DNA of 10,527 nt, from positions 1 through 10,527 of the forward strand of contig QHRC01000009.1 in NCBI GenBank assembly GCA_003219995.1. Reading direction: 5' to 3'. Below are positions 1 to 6,401 of this stretch, one piece after another (positions within the stretch are counted from its first letter, which is position 1; the number at the start of each line of letters is the position of its first letter). The notes below the pieces were generated by a model, which did not search any database, was not told where the DNA came from, and saw only the letters and a program-made list of their open reading frames with translations. The position numbers and the translations under genes were made by a program. The DNA comes from Verrucomicrobiota bacterium (lineage in GTDB: Bacteria > Verrucomicrobiota > Verrucomicrobiia > Chthoniobacterales > UBA10450).

Positions 1-134
1 AATTCCTTCTCGGCAATCTTTGCTTTGTAAGTTGAATCGATCTCTGCAAGCTGCGTTTTCTGTTCTTTCGTCAAGACAAGCGTGGGCGAGGACTTTGCCA
101 GTCGCTCCATCGCCAGTTCGTAAGCCGATTTCAT
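1..134 (-). CDS. Partial conserved small protein, N-terminus only (function unknown)
   Basis: Reading the minus strand from ATG at 134-132 gives an open frame to the window edge, 44 codons plus two bases, beginning MKSAYELAMERLAKSSPTLV. It continues with a Lys/Gln/Glu-rich helical stretch (LTKEQKTQLAEIDSTYKAKI) and stays open, so the C-terminus lies outside the window. A Shine-Dalgarno-like GCGGAG sits just upstream of the ATG on this strand, which supports the start. The charged, heptad-like composition suggests a cytoplasmic helical or coiled-coil protein. From memory, proteins starting like this recur as conserved hypotheticals in Verrucomicrobiota, but I cannot assign a function. It diverges from the HAD phosphatase gene across a gap of about 180 nt. 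Confidence 0.75.
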   Translation of the reverse strand, partial: MKSAYELAMERLAKSSPTLVLTKEQKTQLAEIDSTYKAKIAEKE

Positions 135-283
135 GTCTCCGCTCTCTTACTCTTGCTCCTGCTCGGAATCGAATCAATCGTAAGATCGACCCGCTGTGCG
201 CTACAGCAGGTGATTACAACGATCAGCTGGGTTGCCCAGCGCCTTCCGTTTGCACTCAATGTCAGTTCACGGCATTTGTGTTG

Positions 284-317
284 AAGGAGCTGCCGCCACA
301 AGGCGGGTTCAGCGTCA
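284..317 (+). promoter_or_regulatory. Leader hairpin and distant Shine-Dalgarno before the HAD gene
   Basis: A strong Shine-Dalgarno match, AAGGAG, lies at 284-289, but the only usable in-frame start (ATG 318) is 28 nt downstream; an in-frame TGA at 282-284 rules out earlier starts. Between them lies a hairpin: GCTGCCGCC (289-297) pairs with GGCGG (302-306) and, across a 3-nt bulge, CAGC (310-313), with loop ACAA. Folding would bring AAGGA to within about 4 nt of the ATG. That functional reading is inference; only the sequence elements are seen. Confidence 0.4.
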
Positions 318-1091
318 ATGAAAGTCCGCCTTCTCAGCATCGATTTTGATGGCACCCTCGTCTCGCGCGTCAGCCAGCCCGTGCTCGATGCTCGCTGCAT
401 GGAACTGATCCGCGATTTGCAAAGGGAAGGCGTTCTTTTCGCTATTAACACCGGCCGCTCAGTCGATCTGCTCGAGTCCGGCCTCACCGATTTCTCGTTT
501 CCGATGCGGCCCGATTTTATTCTCACGAGCGAACGCGACGTGTTTCGCCCGGGAGAAAATGGAGAGAAATGGGAAGCTTTTGGCGATTGGAATGAACGTT
601 GTGCGCGCGAGCATGCCGAGCTCTTTAACTCCGCGCAATCTGTGCTCGCGGAAGTTGTCGATTTTGTAAATCAAAAGACAAAAGCGCGTCTGATTTATCA
701 TTCTGAGGGTGTGGAAGGTTTGGTCGCGGCGGATGATGAAGAAATGAACCGGATCACGAAGTTCATCGAGCGGGCACGCGCGAAACAGCCGAAATTCCAT
801 TATCAACGCAACACCGTTTTTCTGCGCTTCTGCCACGCCGATTATAACAAAGGCGCGGCGCTGGCCGAGCTCGCACGTTTAAGCGAGGTCCCGCGCGAAA
901 ACATTTTCGCCGCCGGCGATCACCATAATGACATCTCGATGTTGGATGGAAAAGTCGCAGCCATGCCGGCGTGTCCGGCAAACGCAATCGATGAAGTTAA
1001 AGACGCCGTGCGCAATGCTGGCGGTTACGTCGCAAAAAACGAATACGGCGCCGGCGTTTACGAATCGCTGCGGCATTTCACAAAACGGTAG
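318..1091 (+). CDS. HAD-superfamily hydrolase, Cof-type (IIB) phosphatase
   Basis: This 257-residue protein is a soluble HAD-superfamily phosphatase of the Cof/IIB kind, probably acting on small phosphorylated metabolites such as sugar phosphates or nucleotides; the substrate cannot be read from sequence. All four HAD motifs are present. Motif I is DFDGT at 9-13, with nucleophile Asp9 and acid/base Asp11. Motif II is NTGR at 44-47, with Thr45. Motif III is Lys178 in the NKGAAL context, and motif IV is GDHHND at 200-205, with Asp201 and Asp205 as Mg2+ ligands. The segment between motifs II and III (about 70-165) is the C2-type cap. Length is close to the family's usual 260-280. ATG 318 is the first start after an in-frame stop at 282. 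The TAG stop (1089-1091) lies in the first bases of a palindromic element shared with the convergent neighbour. Confidence 0.9.
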   Translation: MKVRLLSIDFDGTLVSRVSQPVLDARCMELIRDLQREGVLFAINTGRSVDLLESGLTDFSFPMRPDFILTSERDVFRPGENGEKWEAFGDWNERCAREHAELFNSAQSVLAEVVDFVNQKTKARLIYHSEGVEGLVAADDEEMNRITKFIERARAKQPKFHYQRNTVFLRFCHADYNKGAALAELARLSEVPRENIFAAGDHHNDISMLDGKVAAMPACPANAIDEVKDAVRNAGGYVAKNEYGAGVYESLRHFTKR

Positions 1092-1143
1092 GGCGACGCT
1101 CTGCGGAGCCGACTAATCTGTCGACTCGACAGAGTCTCGCCCT
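1090..1143. repeat. 54-nt REP-like palindrome at a convergent gene junction
   Basis: Two 24-nt arms, 1090-1113 and 1120-1143, are imperfect inverted repeats separated by the 6-nt loop TAATCT. Nineteen of 24 positions pair, including the outer AGGGCGA/TCGCCCT and inner GAC/GTC ends. The element overlaps the last two bases of the HAD stop codon, contains the stop of the opposing membrane-protein gene (1113-1115) and encodes that protein's last nine or so residues. No run of T follows, so it is not a textbook intrinsic terminator, though a long hairpin here could end transcription from both sides. The architecture resembles REP/BIME-type palindromes. No second copy is seen in this window, so the repeat status is inferred. 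Confidence 0.55.
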
Positions 1144-1871
1144 GCCGAATCTGCAACTGCCAATGCGAGCGGAGCATCGGCTTCGATTTTGCCGGCGAAG
1201 CGGTTCGTCATGTACGTGAGCAGCAAAACCCAGAAGGTCAGCGCGAGCGCGAAGAGCGGGAACTGGAGCGGATAGGGCAACGAATAAATGATTGCCATGA
1301 GCGGCGCCCAGACCACCCAAGTGGCGAGCAAGGTCGGAACGATCTTCTCGCGATAATGATTCCAACTCAGAGCGCGCCTGACCGACGCCCAAGAGAACCC
1401 GTCGTTTTTCCATTCGTAGACGAGCACCTCTCCCGGCGCGGCCAGGAATGGATTGTAGCCGAGTTGATCGACACAAATTTTCGCAAACACAACCGACGCA
1501 GTGACGGCGTCGCCGAACCAAATCATATTAGCGCGGTACATAAGGTCGACAAGCACGGCGTCGATCGCCCAAGTCGGAACCGTGAACGCGAGATTCCGAA
1601 AATTCTGCTCGCTCGGTTTACCTTTCTGAAAAAAGAAAATGAGAAAGAGCTCCGGCAAAAGTGCGCCAGCCAAAATTCCCGCGGCAATGACGAAGGCGAG
1701 ATCATGCTGTTGTTTGTAATGGGCTAGTCGATCGAGCGAATTCGCGAATCGCGCGCTGGTGTAATACGCGATCAGGATCGACAACATTACGCCCTGTAAA
1801 ACGAACCCCGGGAGGGCATTCGCCTTGGCCGCTTCCCAGCCGATGGTCAGCGGCGTGCGCGATTTCTGCAT
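1113..1871 (-). CDS. Multi-pass membrane protein resembling Mpv17/PMP22 family
   Basis: This 252-residue protein has about four or five hydrophobic segments (near residues 21-38, 58-81, 95-112, 179-197 and 204-221) and should sit in the inner membrane. Its C-terminal half matches the remembered Mpv17/PMP22 pattern. Lys131 is followed by DQ at 135-136 and a Pro-Phe at 141-142; Trp161 opens an amphipathic stretch; Tyr173 precedes PTL (179-181); then come Trp185, Trp188, Pro190, Tyr196, LP (198-199), Gln203, Trp214 and Tyr220. In eukaryotic members the equivalent motif reads roughly W-x-x-W-P, then N-F, V-P and W-N-x-Y-L-S. Those proteins act in mitochondrial or peroxisomal membranes, possibly as channels. 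A bacterial role is unknown. The tail after 225 is hydrophilic, and its last residues are encoded by the palindromic element. ATG 1871 has no clear Shine-Dalgarno. It may be cotranscribed with the lipoprotein gene 42 nt upstream. The gene is certain, the family less so. Confidence 0.6.
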   Translation of the reverse strand: MQKSRTPLTIGWEAAKANALPGFVLQGVMLSILIAYYTSARFANSLDRLAHYKQQHDLAFVIAAGILAGALLPELFLIFFFQKGKPSEQNFRNLAFTVPTWAIDAVLVDLMYRANMIWFGDAVTASVVFAKICVDQLGYNPFLAAPGEVLVYEWKNDGFSWASVRRALSWNHYREKIVPTLLATWVVWAPLMAIIYSLPYPLQFPLFALALTFWVLLLTYMTNRFAGKIEADAPLALAVADSAGRDSVESTD

Positions 1872-1913
1872 CGTGCAGATAGTCCGGTCACGGCCTAACC
1901 GATCAAGAAAAAA

Positions 1914-2087
1914 TTACCAGCGCACACTCGCGTTCGGGCCCGTCCCGGGCCCGACACGGCCTTCATCGGAATTTTTTTCTCCTGGTACCGCCGTCTGGGT
2001 CGTAGATGTGTCGGAACTTTCTTGAGACGCACAGCCGCCAATAAAAAGCAAAAGCAATGAAATCGCACAAAAACCGAATTGTTTCAC
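1914..2087 (-). CDS. Small lipoprotein, 57 aa, GTG start
   Basis: On the minus strand a GTG at 2087-2085 opens a 57-residue frame ending in TAA at 1916-1914. The N-terminus, MKQFGFCAISLLLLFIGGCA, is a compact lipoprotein signal: Lys2, a hydrophobic core, then a lipobox Ile-Gly-Gly-Cys with acylated Cys19. Ala at +2 argues against inner-membrane retention by the E. coli rule, so an outer-membrane anchor is likely. The mature part is only 39 residues, rich in Ser, Thr, Gly and Pro (SQESSDTSTTQTAVPGE near 21-37) and ends GPGTGPNASVRW, so it looks like a disordered tethered peptide. A weak AAGG lies about 13 nt before the GTG. It reads toward the Mpv17-like gene 42 nt downstream and diverges from rlmN with 60 nt between starts. 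Function unknown. Confidence 0.65.
   Translation of the reverse strand: MKQFGFCAISLLLLFIGGCASQESSDTSTTQTAVPGEKNSDEGRVGPGTGPNASVRW
1934..1954. repeat. Perfect 9-bp GC-rich inverted repeat inside the lipoprotein gene
   Basis: TCGGGCCCG (1934-1942), spacer TCC, and CGGGCCCGA (1946-1954) form a perfect 9-bp stem with a 3-nt loop. It lies in codons for the Gly/Pro-rich tail of the lipoprotein, so it may simply reflect GGG/CCC codons for Gly and Pro. On the plus strand a run of seven T follows 18 nt later; on the minus strand a run of six T follows about 20 nt later, at the stop codon. Both are too far for a standard intrinsic terminator. Confidence 0.4.
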
Positions 2088-2147
2088 AGCGACCCGACCT
2101 TAGCGACCTTTGCGTTTATCTCCAGCGCAAATCTTGTAGAATGGCAT

Positions 2148-3233
2148 GTGACGCGCGCTAGTAAGATCGACATAAAATCTTTACGACTCGAAGAGCTCCA
2201 AGCAAAGCTTGACGAACTGGGCGAGCCGAAATATCGCGCGGTTCAGATCACCGATTGGCTTCACAAAAAGCGAGTTACCTCCTTCGACGAGATGACGGAC
2301 TTGCCGCAATCTTTGCGCGCAGAACTTGCGCGGCAATTTTCGTTCGACAGGATCGACATCGTTCGCGTGCTTGGATCGAAAGATTCGACGCAAAAATTTC
2401 TGTTCCGGCTGGCGGATGGCAATCTTATCGAGTCGGTTTTAATTCCCGCCTCGCCGGCTCTTTACGGCGAAAAATCGGATCGCCTCACGATCTGCATCTC
2501 GACGCAAGTGGGCTGCGCATATGGCTGCAAATTTTGCGCGAGCGGCCTGGAAGGATTTTCGAGAAATCTGGGCGGGAACGAAATTATCGATCAAATCATT
2601 GCAGTCGAGCGTGCGAGCGGGAAGAAGATCGACAATATCGTTTTCATGGGAATGGGTGAACCGCTCGCCAACTTGGGCAACTTGATCCGCGCGATCCGGA
2701 TCATCAATGCGTCGTGGGGCCTCGGCATCGGCGCGCGGCACATCACGGTTTCGACCAGCGGACTCGCGCCACAAATTCGAAAACTAGCCGACGAGCCGAT
2801 GCAAGTTCGCCTCGCTCTTTCGTTGCACGGCGCGACGGACGAAGTGCGCAACCGTATCATGCCGATTAATCGTCGTTACAACATCGACATGTTGCTTTCA
2901 GCTTGTGATTACTACACTTCGCGAAAAAAGCAGCGTTTGACGTTCGAATATATTTTGATCGCCGGTGTGAACGACTCGGATGAGCAAGCGCGTCTGCTTG
3001 CAAAACACGCGCGAAAACTCTCGGCCAAAGTGAATCTCATTCCCTACAACACGGTGGAGGGCCTGCCATGGTCGCGACCATCATGTAATCGCCAGGAAAC
3101 CTTCTTGTCGATCTTACGCGCGGCCGGAATTGCGGCCACGTTGCGACGCGAAAAAGGCCACGACATCGAAGCAGCTTGCGGTCAGTTGCGTTTGCAAACC
3201 AACCGGGAAGAGCGGCGGCAGATCACAGCTTAA
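2148..3233 (+). CDS. rlmN: Dual-specificity rRNA/tRNA adenine-C2 methyltransferase RlmN
   Basis: RlmN is a cytoplasmic radical-SAM enzyme that methylates C2 of A2503 in 23S rRNA and A37 of a subset of tRNAs. The 361-residue protein carries the [4Fe-4S] motif CxxxCxxC at Cys123, Cys127 and Cys130 (context VGCAYGCKFC), the SAM-binding GMGEPLAN at 158-165, the conserved Cys116 seven residues before the cluster, and the methyl-carrying Cys344 in EAACGQL near the C-terminus (equivalents of E. coli Cys118 and Cys355). Residues 12-65 match the usual N-terminal RNA-binding accessory domain. I chose GTG 2148 because homology begins just after it (KIDIKSLRLEEL). An in-frame TTG at 2079 would add 23 residues without family character and overlap the divergent lipoprotein start. 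It converges on the flavoprotein gene with a 6-nt gap. Confidence 0.95.
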   Translation: MTRASKIDIKSLRLEELQAKLDELGEPKYRAVQITDWLHKKRVTSFDEMTDLPQSLRAELARQFSFDRIDIVRVLGSKDSTQKFLFRLADGNLIESVLIPASPALYGEKSDRLTICISTQVGCAYGCKFCASGLEGFSRNLGGNEIIDQIIAVERASGKKIDNIVFMGMGEPLANLGNLIRAIRIINASWGLGIGARHITVSTSGLAPQIRKLADEPMQVRLALSLHGATDEVRNRIMPINRRYNIDMLLSACDYYTSRKKQRLTFEYILIAGVNDSDEQARLLAKHARKLSAKVNLIPYNTVEGLPWSRPSCNRQETFLSILRAAGIAATLRREKGHDIEAACGQLRLQTNREERRQITA

Positions 3234-3239
3234 ACGCGG

Positions 3240-4940
3240 TCACGCGAAAGTGCCGAGGGCGTCGTGCACGCCTGCGATCGCCATGCCGCCTTCGCCGACA
3301 GCAGCGGCGCAACGTTTCACCGAGCCGGAACGAACATCGCCCGCAGCGAAGATTCCGGGAAGACTGGTCTCGAGCGGGCCGAGCGGGCGGGCGCTGCCTT
3401 TCCACGCCGGTGCATGAGCGACTGCGGGTCCGGTTTTGATGAAGCCTTTTTCATCACGTTCGATCTGGGGCGGCAACCAATTTGTGCATGGGTTTGCACC
3501 GATCATGGAAAAAATCGCCGGCGTTCTCACAATGCGCCGCTCATGCGTCTCCGTATTTTCCAGTTCGACCGCTTCGAGCATTTTGCCGCCGGTCATTTTT
3601 CGAATCTCGGTGTGGCACAGGAGCTCGATGTTTTCGCGTGCCTCAATGCGCCGCGAGAGATAATTCGACATGCTTTTCGAAAGACCGTCGCCGCGGATAA
3701 CGAGCAAGACTTTCGCCGCGCCTTCCGAGAGGAACATAGCGGCTTGTCCGGCTGAATTGCCGCCGCCGGCGACGACCACGGTCGCGCCGCGGCAGAGCTG
3801 ACCTTCGAGTGCAGTCGCGGCATAATAAACCCCCGAACCTTCGAATTGCTCGCGGTTCTCCGCCTCTAAGCGCCGGTAATCTGCACCCGTCGCGATGAGG
3901 ACGCATTTCGCGCGCAGAGTGGCCGGGCAACCTTCGATTTGCAGGCTCGCGCGATACTCTCCGCCATTGTGGTAGTCAAGGGAAAGGGCCTGCGCCGGCG
4001 TGGAAAATTTCGCGCCGAATCGGTAGGCCTGAAGCTGCGCGCGATAGGTCAAATCTCCGCCGCTGATTCCTGTGGGGAAGCCGAAGAAGTTTTCGATTAA
4101 GGAAGAGGAGCCGGCCTGGCCTCCAGGCGCGTAGCTTTCCAGGACTACCGTCTTCAGTCCCTCCGATGCCGCGTAGACCGCTGCGGCAAGGCCCGCCGGA
4201 CCGGCGCCAACGATTGTTAGATCGCACAGAATCTCGCTCTCGCCTTCGTGCACGAGCGGACGGAGCAAACCGGCCACTTGCGCAACTTCGCGCAGCGATG
4301 GCCGGCGCAGCGGAGCGCCAGTCGCTGTGATAAGCGCGGGCAAATCGCGAGTCGTCAGGTGCAGCCGCTTGCCGAGTGCATGTCCTTGCTCACTCTCGAA
4401 TTCGATCAGCCGGTGCGGGATGCGATTCTTGTCGAGAAAATCGTGGAGCTGATGGCCCTCGCGCGTGTCACGCAACGCGATAACGCGCAGCCCCGCGAAC
4501 TCGCGATCGCGCCGGAGCCGCCGCCGGCGCATGATGAGAGCGTTCACAATAGGCTCGCCCACGCCCGGTAGATCGGCGAGTGCACGGCGGATTTCGATCG
4601 CCGGAACTTCCAGAATTTCGGACTCTTCCGACTTCACGCGCGCGCTGGCCAGGGCCGAGGTGCCCTGGAGCATTGCGACGTCGCCGATGAAATCGCGTTC
4701 TTCTCCTGTGGCGAGAATTTGTTCTGTGCCGTCGCGTGCTTCAAAAACTTCGATTTCGCCGCGCAGAATGACCGTGAGGCCGAGATCGCGCTGCCCTGCC
4801 TTGAAAACGAACTCGCCACTCCGCAGTGTACGCCGTTTTCCGAGCGGCTCGAGCACCGCGAGTTGGCGATCGTCGAGTTTCGGGAAAGCGATGCTCTCTG
4901 TATCACGGTAAAATTGTTCGTCCTTATCTTCGTCAGCCAT
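3240..4940 (-). CDS. cNMP-binding-like domain fused to CxxC-less thioredoxin-reductase-like flavoprotein
   Basis: The 566-residue protein has three parts. Residues about 18-125 form a cyclic-nucleotide-binding-like beta-roll (DFIGDVAML at 83-91), but the phosphate-cassette arginine is not evident at the following GTSALASARV, so cAMP binding is doubtful. Residues about 148-225 look glutaredoxin-like without a redox cysteine pair. Residues 240-566 are a thioredoxin-reductase-type fold: FAD motif GAGPAG (245-250), GGQAG (273-277), ATG (350-352), NADPH motif AGGGNSAGQA (391-400), and FAAGDVR (531-537) before the C-terminal FAD-contact helix. Where a true TrxB has CATC, this protein has YYAA near 372-375, so it cannot reduce thioredoxin by the normal route. 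It is best called an NAD(P)H-dependent flavin oxidoreductase with unknown acceptor, soluble and cytoplasmic. The length fits a known fusion architecture, so it is not truncated. It diverges from the 222-residue protein gene. Confidence 0.88.
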   Translation of the reverse strand: MADEDKDEQFYRDTESIAFPKLDDRQLAVLEPLGKRRTLRSGEFVFKAGQRDLGLTVILRGEIEVFEARDGTEQILATGEERDFIGDVAMLQGTSALASARVKSEESEILEVPAIEIRRALADLPGVGEPIVNALIMRRRRLRRDREFAGLRVIALRDTREGHQLHDFLDKNRIPHRLIEFESEQGHALGKRLHLTTRDLPALITATGAPLRRPSLREVAQVAGLLRPLVHEGESEILCDLTIVGAGPAGLAAAVYAASEGLKTVVLESYAPGGQAGSSSLIENFFGFPTGISGGDLTYRAQLQAYRFGAKFSTPAQALSLDYHNGGEYRASLQIEGCPATLRAKCVLIATGADYRRLEAENREQFEGSGVYYAATALEGQLCRGATVVVAGGGNSAGQAAMFLSEGAAKVLLVIRGDGLSKSMSNYLSRRIEARENIELLCHTEIRKMTGGKMLEAVELENTETHERRIVRTPAIFSMIGANPCTNWLPPQIERDEKGFIKTGPAVAHAPAWKGSARPLGPLETSLPGIFAAGDVRSGSVKRCAAAVGEGGMAIAGVHDALGTFA

Positions 4941-4982
4941 GAGATCGATTTAGTGGATCGCAGTACTTTACGCGGACATCTA

Positions 4983-5009
4983 CGATTCGGTCAAAGACGA
5001 CCGTAATCG
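4983..5009. promoter_or_regulatory. 10-bp inverted repeat in a divergent intergenic region
   Basis: The 143-nt gap between the divergent flavoprotein (start 4940) and the 222-residue protein (start 5084) contains CGATTCGGTC (4983-4992), loop AAAGAC, then GACCG (4999-5003), one unpaired T, and AATCG (5005-5009). All ten pairs are Watson-Crick. Its central position between two divergent starts suits an operator or a leader hairpin, but no promoter hexamers were convincingly identified, so the regulatory role is inference. Confidence 0.35.
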
Positions 5010-5083
5010 AGAGCCACGAGAATCATCTGCCTTCACTGCAAAATCTTTTGCGCGTCCACAGAAGCTGGCGTTTAGTCAACATC

Positions 5084-5752
5084 ATGCCCAGTTACGATCG
5101 CGAACCGGAAAGAGCCTGGGATGAGTACGACTGGGAGCGTTTTCTCCAGCAGCAGGACCAAAAGACGGAGAAATACATGGAGCTGTTGGAAAAGTATGTC
5201 GATGATCCGCAGCGGGACGAGATCATCGCGCGGGAAATGGGCTGGTCGCAGTTGCTCGATGATAAGGGCTGGGACGCAGAAGTGGACGCACTCGTGAACG
5301 AGGATTGGCGCTCGAGCGACGACGAATCATCGAGTGGCGAAGAGCAACGACGAGCTCCGCCCCCGGAAACGTTTGAGTACCATAATCTGTATCGGGCAGC
5401 GTTCGCGCTCACGGTTTGGATCGATCAACTTTTCGATGAAGACGCGATGCTTCAAAACGAGCCGGCCGCCGTTAAACTGGCCACTCATTCCGCACTGGCC
5501 AGCGCGAAACTCGCCGCCGCCCTGAGCGATGACGATGTCGATGAAATCGGGATGACCATTGCTTATCTGAAGCGAGCGTTGAAAGCGATCACGATATCGA
5601 TGGATGCGGCCGCCCAGCTCCTCGGCGAGAAGCTCATCACCGCGGCTCAGCATTCGGTTTTGCAAAAACGACTCTTCCAGGTCCGCGACGGCATCATCAG
5701 TCTGATGGGTGAATATCGCGGCGAATGGCGACGCCGTTTCGGCAGCCGTTAA
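5084..5752 (+). CDS. Acidic helical protein of unknown function
   Basis: I do not recognise this 222-residue protein. Residues 1-68 are charged and rich in aromatic and acidic residues (MPSYDREPERAWDEYDWERF then a Gln/Lys/Glu helix). Residues 74-93 are a low-complexity Ser/Asp/Glu/Pro linker. Residues 99-222 are predicted all-helical, with Ala/Leu-rich amphipathic segments and a basic end (GEWRRRFGSR). There is no signal peptide or transmembrane segment, so it is probably cytoplasmic. I chose ATG 5084 over the in-frame TTG 5048, because the extra 12 residues (MRVHRSWRLVNI) are unlike the acidic body and no Shine-Dalgarno precedes either. Its stop is 37 nt before the ECF sigma gene, leaving little room for a separate promoter, so it may head the sigma transcription unit. 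The domain layout (helical N-terminal part, acidic linker, helical C-terminal part) could suit a scaffold or adaptor, but that is speculation. Confidence 0.75.
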   Translation: MPSYDREPERAWDEYDWERFLQQQDQKTEKYMELLEKYVDDPQRDEIIAREMGWSQLLDDKGWDAEVDALVNEDWRSSDDESSSGEEQRRAPPPETFEYHNLYRAAFALTVWIDQLFDEDAMLQNEPAAVKLATHSALASAKLAAALSDDDVDEIGMTIAYLKRALKAITISMDAAAQLLGEKLITAAQHSVLQKRLFQVRDGIISLMGEYRGEWRRRFGSR

Positions 5753-5789
5753 AGGCTGTTGAATGAAATAGCTCCGGCTCCCGTCGAAT

Positions 5790-6401
5790 ATGGAAACGGA
5801 AGCGACTCTGGCTCAAGTCGATGTATCGGATCTGGAACTGGTCAAGCGATGTCAGGCCGGCCAGACCGAAGCCTTCGACGAGCTCGTGATCCGCTACCGA
5901 ACACGGGTATTCGCCATGATCTATAATATGGTCCATAACGAACAGGACGCCTGGGACCTGGCACAGGAGAGCTTCGTCAAAGCTTGGAAATCGATCAAGC
6001 GATTCCGCCGTCATTCCTCTTTTTACACTTGGGTGTATCGCATCGTGATGAATGTGACGATCGATTGGCTGCGCAAAAAACAAATCAAAGGGGCGGGCTC
6101 AGAGTTTGACGATTCCATTCAGTTGAAAGAAATCGATCCCGCTTCCAGGACGGTGCCGAAAGCGGACCCATTACCGCACGAACGGATGGAGCGAAACGAA
6201 ATTCGCGCCAAGATCGACAATGCGATCGGCCAGCTTTCCCCCGAACATCGCGCCGTCATTTTGATGAAGGAAATTGAAGACATGCAATACCACGAAATCG
6301 CCGAAACACTTGGCTGCTCCATCGGCACAGTGATGTCGCGCCTTTTTTATGCGCGCAAGAAACTGCAAAATTTATTGCGAGACGTTTATGAAAACATTTG
6401 A
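5790..6401 (+). CDS. ECF RNA polymerase sigma factor (sigma-70 family, RpoE-like)
   Basis: This 203-residue protein directs RNA polymerase to a specific promoter set, usually in response to an envelope or stress signal relayed by an anti-sigma factor. Region 2 covers about residues 26-97: AFDELVIRYRTRVF, the -10-recognition helix DAWDLAQESFVKAWK (53-67) and the FYTWVYRIVMNVTIDWLRKK end of region 2. After a linker (98-140), region 4 spans about 141-195, with LSPEHRAVILMKEIE and the helix-turn-helix YHEIAETLGCSIGTVMSRLF (167-186) that contacts the -35 element. Region 1.1 and region 3 are absent, as in ECF sigma factors. Length is typical (180-210). ATG 5790 begins METEATLAQV; no strong Shine-Dalgarno is present. 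Its last 14 nt overlap the start of the next gene, the classic sigma/anti-sigma coupling. A self-regulated ECF promoter was not recognised in the 37-nt upstream gap. Confidence 0.95.
   Translation: METEATLAQVDVSDLELVKRCQAGQTEAFDELVIRYRTRVFAMIYNMVHNEQDAWDLAQESFVKAWKSIKRFRRHSSFYTWVYRIVMNVTIDWLRKKQIKGAGSEFDDSIQLKEIDPASRTVPKADPLPHERMERNEIRAKIDNAIGQLSPEHRAVILMKEIEDMQYHEIAETLGCSIGTVMSRLFYARKKLQNLLRDVYENI

Noticed and set aside
193..207. Short hairpin GCTGT-GCGCT-ACAGC in the left intergenic region
   Set aside because: Only five base pairs with no adjacent T run or start codon; expected by chance in DNA of this composition.
20..349. Plus-strand 109-residue open frame at the left edge
   Set aside because: It is antisense to the partial minus-strand gene, overlaps the HAD start and has a Ser/Arg/Pro-rich composition without a recognisable motif.
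1934..1979. Intrinsic terminator from the 9-bp stem and the T run
   Set aside because: The T run begins about 18 nt after the stem instead of directly after it, and the stem lies within a coding region of Gly/Pro codons.
2079..2147. TTG 2079 as rlmN start
   Set aside because: The added 23 residues lack family similarity and overlap the divergent lipoprotein start; GTG 2148 fits the RlmN N-terminus.
4465..4911. Plus-strand 148-residue Ser/Arg-rich open frame
   Set aside because: Antisense to the cNMP-like domain of the flavoprotein; low-complexity composition typical of shadow frames.
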